From NCBI RefSeq assembly GCF_027244095.1, contig NC_069662.1, positions 16,518,501 to 16,582,500 of the forward strand: a stretch of 64,000 nucleotides of DNA. The letters are read 5' to 3'. The notes under the pieces are model-generated. The model was not told the DNA's origin. It did not search any database and worked only from the letters and a program-made list of their open reading frames with translations. This stretch comes from Hemicordylus capensis. Lineage: Eukaryota; Chordata; Lepidosauria; Squamata; Cordylidae. The position numbers and the translations under genes were made by a program. This document shows positions 56,691-64,000 of this stretch, in pieces. Every line of letters begins with the position of its first letter. Position 1 is the first letter of the stretch.

Positions 56691-59600
56691 GTAAGGAAGA
56701 ATGCTCAGAGGATAAGAATCGCCTTGCAGGTGTGAAGAATGGGAGACCAGCTCCAAGACCATTCAGTGGAAATTGGGAAAGTGAGCCTGGGTGGAAGGAT
56801 AATCACTAAGGACTCCTGTGTTATTTGTTTCCTACAGCACTACCTCAGGGTTTCAGACAGTTTGGAAACACAGGTGTTAACTGCCAACTGCGCAAAGAGG
56901 CAAATTATAAAACTGGTGATTCTTTATTTTGCAGGGGGGGAGCAACTGGCCCTATCCAACCCCAGCACAGCATCCCTCCAGTGGCTGTTGCTGATGTCTG
57001 TCTTAGGTTTAGTTTTTAGACTGTGAGAGACCTTTGGGGACAGGGAGCCATTTTATGCAATGTATTTATTTATATGTAAACCACTTTGGGAACTTTTGTT
57101 GAAAAGCAGGATATAAATATTATTTGTATTCTTCATATAACATTTTCCAAGTATGTAGGGAGGTAGGCTTTTTTTAAAAACACCACAATGATTAGAGCAG
57201 TATCAGAAATGGGAAATTGTTAGGGTAAACACACAGACAGCTTATTTATAAAGTGTTCCAACAACTAGGTGCTGAACAGTAATTATATTAAAGGGAGCAG
57301 AAACTCTGCTTACGAGTAAGTCAACACCAAAAGGAAAGAGCATAAAAAGAGGGAGGTAAAAAGGAGAGATTAGATTTTAAGTTCTTACCATTAACTGAAG
57401 GGAAAGTTGTCTCTCTGTTTGTGGGGGTGGACTAGCATATGTATTTAGCTAGTACAGGCAAAGACAGGGAGTAATTCAAGCAAACCAGAGACTGAAAAAT
57501 TTCCAGCTGAATCTGTCAGTCACAGCATAGCTTGCACATTATATCGGACCATTGATCTTTCTCTAGCCCGGTGTCCTGTTGCCCAACTGCAAAGGCAGAA
57601 TCATGAGCCCTTTCTGGAGCGGCTGGAGGTGTTAGGAGGCTGGACTATTCTAGGTAGGAGATAGTAATAGGATAAAGAGACAGAGGGGATAGATACGACA
57701 GAGTCCATAGAAACAACTCAAGCCTATTGTGCAAAGTACAAGCCCTTGTGGAGTGGCCATATTTTTGTGGGTGAGGAGAGGAGAGCTGGTTTTGTGGTAG
57801 CAAGCATGACTTGTCCCCTTAGCTAAACAGGGTCCACTCTGGTTGCATATTATTATTATTGTTATTATTACATTTCTATCCTGCTCTTCCTCCAAGGAGC
57901 CCAGAGCGGTGTACTACATACTTGAGTTTCTCTTTCACAACAACCCTGTGAAGTAGGTTAGGCTGAGAGAGAAGTGAGTGGCCCAGAGTCACCCAGCTAG
58001 TTTCATGGCTGAATGGGGATTTGAACTCAGGTCTCCCTGATCCTAGTCCAGCACTCTAACCATTATACCACACTGGCTGGGAGACTAGAAGCATGGGATG
58101 GGAGACTAGAAGCATGTTGGGAGACTAGAAGCATGAGCACTGCAAGATATACCCCTCAAGGGATGGCACTGCTCTGGGAAGAAGCAGCTGCCAGTCTGTG
58201 AAGACAATACTGAGCTAGATAGACCAATGGTCTGACTCAGTATATGGCAGCTTCCTATGTTCCTATGAGGACTATACTGGAATCTCCAGTATAGGTAAAT
58301 GGTAGCAAATAGTGCAGAAGAGATGACTCTATGATGCTTCAAGAAAGACTTTATCGAAGATATGGGGACTGAGGGAGGCAGCTTTCCTGGTAGGGAGGAG
58401 GGTTTGTTCCAGGCATGGCAGGAACTTTATAGAAGGCTTAAGAGACTGCAGTAGGGGCGATAAGAGTGGATGGATCAATAGGACTGTGTTCTTCTCCCTA
58501 GGAACGGAGAAGAAGGTGGAGGCAGCTGAACCTGCAAGCAAAAAGGGAGAAGATGGTCGGTTTACATCAGGGACAAAAATTCAGGGAAGTTTAGCAAACT
58601 CAGCAGTGAAACATCGGCGAGTGGGCCGGGTAATCTGCGGCGTTTGTGGGAAGAGCTTTGTCAAGACCTGTGAACTGTTCGCCCACCAGCGGATTCACAC
58701 GGGTGAGAAACCATACCAATGCTCAGATTGTGGGCGCTGCTTTTCTGTCCAATCCACCTTGGCCAGTCACCAAAGCATCCATACAGGTGAGAAGCCTTAC
58801 AAATGTCAAGAGTGTGGCAAGAACTTCCGGCTGAAGAGCAACTTGACTCGCCACCAGCGGGTCCACGATGGTGTGAGACCATACCGGTGCGAGTACTGCG
58901 GGGTAGCCTACAGCACCAAGGCCCACCTGGTCTGGCACCTCAACAGCCATACAGGAGAGAAGCCGTACAAATGTACCGAATGCTGGAAGCGGTTCGGAGA
59001 GATCTCCTTGCTGGTGGAGCATCTTCTTTCCCACCAGGGTGATGGTGGTGGTGAAAAATTTGGAACCGCTACCGCTGGACATTCAGGTAGCAGGAACCTC
59101 CACCGTTGCAGTGACTGTGGCAAGGATTTCTGCCGGAGCACCACTTTAGCAGAGCACCGCCGCATTCACACAGGCGAGCGTCCTTTTGCCTGTGGGGAGT
59201 GCGGCGAGCGGTTCATGCGCCGGGCTCTCTACAATGAGCATGTTCGCACCCACTCTGAAGATGGCCCGCCCAACCTGTGCATAGCCTGCGGTAAATCTTT
59301 TACAAAGCGCTATTCCCTTCTTCAACACCAGAGGTCGCACACGGGAGAAAAACCCTACCAGTGCCCAGACTGCCCAAAAAGCTTCATTGCCAGCTCTGCC
59401 TTGACACAGCATCGGCGGATACACACGGGAGAGACACCCTACCCGTGTCCAGACTGTGGGCGCAGTTTTAGCCAGAAATCGGTGCTTACAACCCACCGGA
59501 GGCTCCACACGGGTGAGCGGCCGTACAAGTGCCAGGAATGTGGCAAAGGGTTTAGCCAAAGTTCGGCACTGACCCAGCATTTCCGTACTCACACTGGCGA

Positions 59601-60165
59601 GTCCCCATACAGCTGCAGAGAGTGTGGGAAGAGCTTTAGTGGTATGTCGGCCCTCAAGCGCCATCACCTCACCCATACAGGCGAACGGCCCTTTCGCTGC
59701 GACCAGTGTGGCAAGGGGTTCAAGCAGAGCTCTACGTTGGTACAGCACCAGAGGATCCATACCCAGGAGAAGCCCTATGCCTGTATCCGGTGCGACAAGA
59801 ACTACAGCCAGCGGTCTGCTCTTGCTAAGCACTTGAGGACCCATGCCAAGAGCTCCTTGCTTCCTGGCACAGACAGCGAGTCCGTGGACACCAGGCTTTA
59901 CAAAGACCCATTTGTCCAACCCCAAGAAGATGACAACAATATGGATAATAATGAGACTGAAGGAGACGCTGATGAGGTACTGGTGCTTCCTCCGGGGACA
60001 TGGGATGTGGAGGTAAAAGAGGAGCCAGAGGAAAATGACATTCAGCTAGAGGAAATGAGGTCACTTTCGTGGTTGAAAAAGGAGGAGCTAGAAGATGTCC
60101 ACGTGGAACTTACAGAAGAATTGCCAACAGTGTCCCTGTGGATCAAAGAGGAACCTGATGACTGA
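56672..60165 (+). CDS. ZNF-D: 14-finger C2H2 protein with acidic SUMO-motif tail
   Basis: Two exons (56672-56690 and 58502-60165) join in phase 1 to 560 residues. Leader 1-51 is acidic/basic mixed without KRAB or SCAN. Fourteen C2H2 fingers occupy about 52-454; a 20-residue glycine-rich insert separates fingers 5 and 6, and finger 5 is odd (CTECWKRF). The 106-residue tail has YKDPFVQPQ, VKEEPE, LKKE and WIKEEPDD, giving several sumoylation-type sites. Order and tail match ZNF-C, so the two are tandem paralogues; ZNF-D keeps all fingers on one exon. Presumably a nuclear sequence-specific regulator; no orthologue recognised. Confidence 0.86.
56860..57130 (+). repeat. LINE 3'-tail repeat in ZNF-D intron
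   Basis: AACTGCCAACTGCGCAAAGA, CACAGCATCCCTCCAGTGGC, then GGACAGGGAGCC and ACCACTTTGGGAACTTTTG. Confidence 0.65.
57785..58265 (+). repeat. 5S-headed Sauria-type SINE split by a CORE-SINE
   Basis: Head TTTTGTGGTAGCAAGCATGA and AGCTAAACAGGG on the left; after the insertion the text GGGAGACTAGAAGCATG occurs three times, then ACAATACTGAGCTAGATAGA and the tail. Confidence 0.75.
57860..58077 (-). repeat. CORE-SINE nested in the 5S-headed SINE
   Basis: Starts with an ATT microsatellite, then CCTGCTCTTCCTCCAAGGAG and, at right, the inverted head CCATTATACCACACTGGCT. Confidence 0.78.
58502..60165 (+). CDS. ZNF-D exon 2 (all fingers and tail)
   Basis: The acceptor GTTCTTCTCCCTAG; phase 1 in, TGA at 60163-60165. 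Encodes GTEKKVEAAEPASKKGED, then the fingers from ICGVCGKSF to LAKHLRTH and the acidic tail. Confidence 0.9.
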
Positions 60166-60430
60166 AAGAGGAGTGTGCCAGATGTCAAGTTTGGGGTTTT
60201 TATGAAGGAATGAGTGGGTTTTTATAAAGGGATGAGTGAGCTGTTTTAGAAATGTCTTCATGTGACAAGGGGTTCCAGCTCATGATGGTGAAAGAGCAAG
60301 TTTGATCTAAGCATGTTTGCAGTAATCGATCTCTAAAGAGCGAGGTGGGAACGGAAGCCTCTCTAGAAGCCCACATCCTATTTGCCCATTTGCATTCTGT
60401 GGATCAGTTCTAGCACCAAGCAGAAACTGA

Positions 60431-60436
60431 AATAAA
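60431..60436 (+). promoter_or_regulatory. ZNF-D poly(A) signal
   Basis: AATAAA 266 nt after the stop codon, followed by A-rich text. Confidence 0.6.
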
Positions 60437-60753
60437 AAATGGTCCTGAAAAAAAATCATCTTTAAAAAGAAGTGTCTGGTCCTCACAGCTGCAAGTGCAA
60501 GTCTGATGGTATAGGGACAGAATGCATTGGTGGGGGTCATCGCAACTAACTAATGGGAATGCTGGAGGGCGAAGAGAATGAGAACTGCTCCAAGGGGCTC
60601 AGAGACCTCTCCTTCCCACACTCAGACGGCATTATAGGATGCAGGGCCTAAGCTGCCAGTCTTTTCCGGTCGTAAGGTCCAGGCTTTGTTCTTCTTGCGT
60701 GGCCAGGTAGTGATGAGCCCTTCCCCACATTGCGTTAGCTCATAAAGACACCG

Positions 60754-60990
60754 CAGGGCAGTTCACACACGATTGGTACTTGGGTAGGAGACGTGTCCTA
60801 CCCAAGTCTGGAAGCTGTGCACACTCCCCTTTACCAATTGTGTGGGAGTAAAAAGCAAGTGGGGATGGGGAATGACTCTCTGCTAAGCAGCAGCTGGGTC
60901 AGAGGGCTTCTCCCCCACTCATTAAAGAGTTGGGTACAGCTGCTGGGTAGGACGTCTCCTGCCCAGGTACCAATGGTGTGAACTGCCCTA
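60754..60990. mobile_element. MITE with about 40-bp inverted ends
   Basis: CAGGGCAGTTCACACACGAT with GGTACTTGGGTAGGAGACGT at left; inverted AGGGCAGTTCACACCATTGG with TACCTGGGCAGGAGACGT at right. Target duplication not clear. Confidence 0.65.
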
Positions 60991-61122
60991 GTGGTCTAAG
61001 TATTATTGGGATAGAAGTGGAAGTTTCAAGTGGTTTGGGCAGAATCAGGTCCAGTGTCTGCTCTCAGGTGGGAATTGAGCAGACATCCAAAATATCCAGT
61101 GTGGCTCTCCCGCCCCACAGCA

Positions 61123-61434
61123 TAGGAACCTGCCATATACCGAGTCAGACCATTGATCCATCTAGTTCAGCATTGTCTACACAGACTGGCAGTGGCTTCT
61201 CCAAGGTTGCAGGCAGGAATCTCTCTCAGCCCTATCTTGGAGAAGCCAGGGAGGGAACTTGGAACCTTCTGCATGCAAGCATGCAGATGCTCTTCCCAGA
61301 GCAGCCCCATCCCTTAAGGAGAGTGTCTTACAATGCTCACACGTCTCCCATTCAAATGCAAACCAAGTGGATCCTGCTTAGCAAAGGGGCCAATTCATGT
61401 TTGCTACCACAAGACCAGCTCTCCTCCTCTACAC
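61123..61434 (-). repeat. 5S-headed Sauria-type SINE
   Basis: Tail (GAGTCAGACCATTGATCCAT) at left, 5S-like head (ATCCTGCTTAGCAAAGGGGC) at right; complete-looking. Confidence 0.8.
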
Positions 61435-62798
61435 ACAGCAGAAAGTTATTTAATGGGAAGAAGATTTAGGATCTAAATCCTTCCTGGTGTCAGCATCTCT
61501 GAAGCATTGCTTGTCATCCTTTTTTGCCAAATGGGGATCCTTCGCCTCTTGTTTTTATGTTTTACTCTTTTATGGCCTCCCGGGTTAAGATTCCTCCACC
61601 AAATATTTCTGTGGTCTAGAAAAGAACACAGAAGAAACCACTGCTTCATTATCCCTCTCCCAGGCTGTAACTGGGGTGGGGTGGTATTTCTGTTATATAA
61701 ATTGTGTGTTTTTAAGGTGCAGTAAATCTAGAGAAAGAAAACAAGAAATACTCTGGAGTGCATATGTTACAAAGTTTTCTGCAGCTTGGAATTTGTTGAG
61801 ACTCTGAATTAAAGAGCATATATTCTCTTCTGCTGAATAACTGACAACTATTCAAAAGAAAAATATGTAGCAATTTTCCATTAGAGCTGCCCTCAGGACA
61901 AGATCTTAAAAAAAAAACTACATTGATTTGTCTGGTGAAAGAGTATCATCAACAGTTGAACAAAATCACAACAAATCAAATCGGACAACCCAGCAGGTAC
62001 CTTTTTAAAAGAAGAAATCTGTAGAAAGGAATTTCTACAACAAAAGTTTTAATACCCAGTTTTATAGGGGAAAGCTGATAAAGAAAAATGAATTTGAATA
62101 ACCTTGGTTCAACTCTCAACTTAGCTATGGGCTCATTGGGATGTGCAGCTTTAGCAAACTCTTATAATATCCAGTTCCACAGTCTGTAAAATAAAAGCAT
62201 TAATGGCCTACCTCACAGGGTTGTTGTGAGGGCTAACACTAAAAAGTGCAGTGTACGTTATAAATAAGGAATTGCTTTTTGTGTTTGAACAGATGAAAAC
62301 CAGAACTCTGTTTGCATCTCTGTAGCTTTGCAGTAGCCCAAGGCCACAGATGAGTGACACTGACAAGCAGTTACTTCATTTTAAGAAGCCAAATTAAAAT
62401 CAACAAGATGTAGCCTAAAGCTAACACAAATGCAAGGAACAGATTGTAATAGCAGGGATGCAAATTATAACTACGCAATATAATCTGTAATTATATTGCA
62501 GTGCTGGTTAGTCCCACTAGGAGGGACAGCAGCAACACAGTTCACCTTTGCAACAGGAAACTCCTTCACCACAATGATGTGTGCAAACTGGTATAATATC
62601 CTCACACCTCAGGGACCATAGCAAGATATCCCATCTGCATGTAACAAATGGAGAAAACATGGTTTGTTCACCTTTAAAAAAAAGAACAGTTCCCATAAGT
62701 ATTCCTCAATGTAAAACAGACATGCCACAAGATATGCTTGATTGCATAGGCTGGATGGGTCTGCTTTTGGATTAGGGTCAGTAGGGACCCATCTAGAT
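61435..62798. other. Intergenic downstream of ZNF-D
   Basis: AT-rich, no exon seen. A faint CORE-SINE tail (CTCACAGGGTTGTTGTGAGG) lies near 62210-62270. Confidence 0.4.
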
Positions 62799-62920
62799 CA
62801 GGGGTCTCAAACTATGGCCCTCTGGCAGATGTTGACCTACAACTCCCATCATCTTTGGCTACTGGGCATTGTGATGAGAGTTGTAGTCCAACAGCTGGAA
62901 GGCTGCAGTTGAGATCCATG
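62799..62920. mobile_element. Palindromic hAT MITE with exact TSD
   Basis: CAGGGGTCTCAAACTATGG and inverted CATGGATCTCAACTGCAG; flanked by ATCTAGAT at 62791-62798 and 62921-62928. Confidence 0.88.
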
Positions 62921-63829
62921 ATCTAGATGAATTTTTGGGTTTTACCAATATTATGAAGTTTTACCATTTTTATGGTCAAGGCCTTTCAGAGGCCCAGGGA
63001 CTGAATGTTCATTTGAGGAGCACCCCTACCTTCTCATCTCACTGCACCTTTTTTGTCAATGCCATTTTTTTCTCAGAATGTATTGTCCCACCAGTGCTGA
63101 TGTGGTTCCCTCCGTATGTGAGGCTTGCAATAGTTCTTCCCCCACCCACCCCCAAAAAGGTAAGAGGATTAAGGAGCTGGGAACCAGGACAGATAGATCC
63201 CATTCCCAAAGCTGGGCAGCATGCAGATAAACAGATCTGCACATTCTCTTCTTACCTGCATTCGTCCCTGCTTCCAATCCCCAATACAAATGCAAGATGG
63301 AGGAAGAAGGGTGAAATGGAAGTCGGGAGCCACGTTAATTTGTTCCCCGGATTGCTTTCATTTTCCTCTGAGAGAGATCTTTTCCCAGCAGACACTCTCC
63401 TCACTCACACCTGGCTGATTTAGCTGTGGAGCTGGGGTCAAAATAAAAGCAGGGATGGGGACCAATAAAATCGTAGACCATCAGGAGCGAGGGAGGTATA
63501 CTGGGCTCATGGGCCTGAGGTTCCAAGTTACCCTCTGAGAACATCATTCCTTCTTCCCAACCATCTGCCTAGTCGCACCTTATTTCTTTCTCGACAAAAA
63601 GCAGGAAAAGACTACAGACATATTACAAACATACTTTGCTGTTATCATTCAAGTTTGGGGGGGGTGGGACAAACCCCGCCAGAAGCAAATTGGTAAATAA
63701 GAGACACGTTCCTTTGGAAATATAACAAACAAAAGCAAGGTGCATTTTTTAGCTTCAACTTTGGCCCTCCCCAGATCCAAACACAGAGACCGCTGAGACT
63801 TAACTCCCCCTGCCCTTTTATGGCTTCGC

Positions 63830-64000
63830 AGTGTCCCCATTGGTGAGTCCAGATTCCCACACGCCCCTTCGTCTGGCGAATCAGGAATGTTACCTTGTGT
63901 CCAATGCCTTCCGGCAGAAGAGCTGTTCTGGCGTAGAGCGTCCCCTCTCCTGACGAGGGTGCTCGCTGATTGGCTCTTTGTAAAGACCTTTGGAAATACC
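63830..64000. promoter_or_regulatory. CCAAT-rich edge, possible promoter of an off-window gene
   Basis: Three CCAAT-type boxes (CATTGGTGA about 63838, GTCCAATGC about 63900, GATTGGCTC about 63969) in moderately CpG-bearing DNA. The gene itself is not visible. Confidence 0.3.

Overview
The window reads as squamate reptile nuclear DNA. tRNA-headed Sauria-type SINEs, a 5S-rRNA-headed SINE sharing the Sauria 3' half, a CORE-SINE, CR1/L2-like LINEs, hAT MITEs and Helitrons fill the space between spliced vertebrate genes. I cannot name the species. No convincing LTR retrovirus or Polinton copy was seen.

Layout. On the minus strand, 34-7070 carries seven phase-compatible coding exons of a PRR14-like gene whose 3' end lies off the left edge. 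Its probable promoter is a CCAAT/YY1-rich stretch near 14.9-15.2 kb. Four C2H2 zinc-finger genes follow, all on the plus strand: ZNF-A (17.3-19.1 kb, two matching three-finger blocks), ZNF-B (24.8-41.0 kb, acidic multi-exon leader plus eight fingers), ZNF-C (47.4-50.6 kb, 14 fingers, one of them split by an intron) and ZNF-D (56.7-60.2 kb, 14 fingers, paralogue of ZNF-C). None shows a recognisable KRAB or SCAN box. PRR14 divergent from a zinc-finger cluster recalls human 16p11.2 (PRR14 beside ZNF689/ZNF688/ZNF785), from memory.

Functionally the window pairs a heterochromatin tether (PRR14 binds HP1 and the lamina) with DNA-binding zinc-finger proteins. ZNF-C and ZNF-D share an acidic tail with SUMO-type KxE motifs. 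The PRR14-like gene carries two copies of the HP1-binding module instead of the single one I recall in human PRR14.

The mobile DNA is deeply nested. A LINE at 9.3-13.2 kb holds two hAT insertions with exact 8-bp target duplications. A LINE at 26.6-33.0 kb is split by about 3.8 kb of unclassified AT-rich DNA, beside which sits a Helitron containing a palindrome with arms of about 207 bp. Exon boundaries were read by eye from splice consensus, phase and protein similarity; no alignment or transcript data were available.
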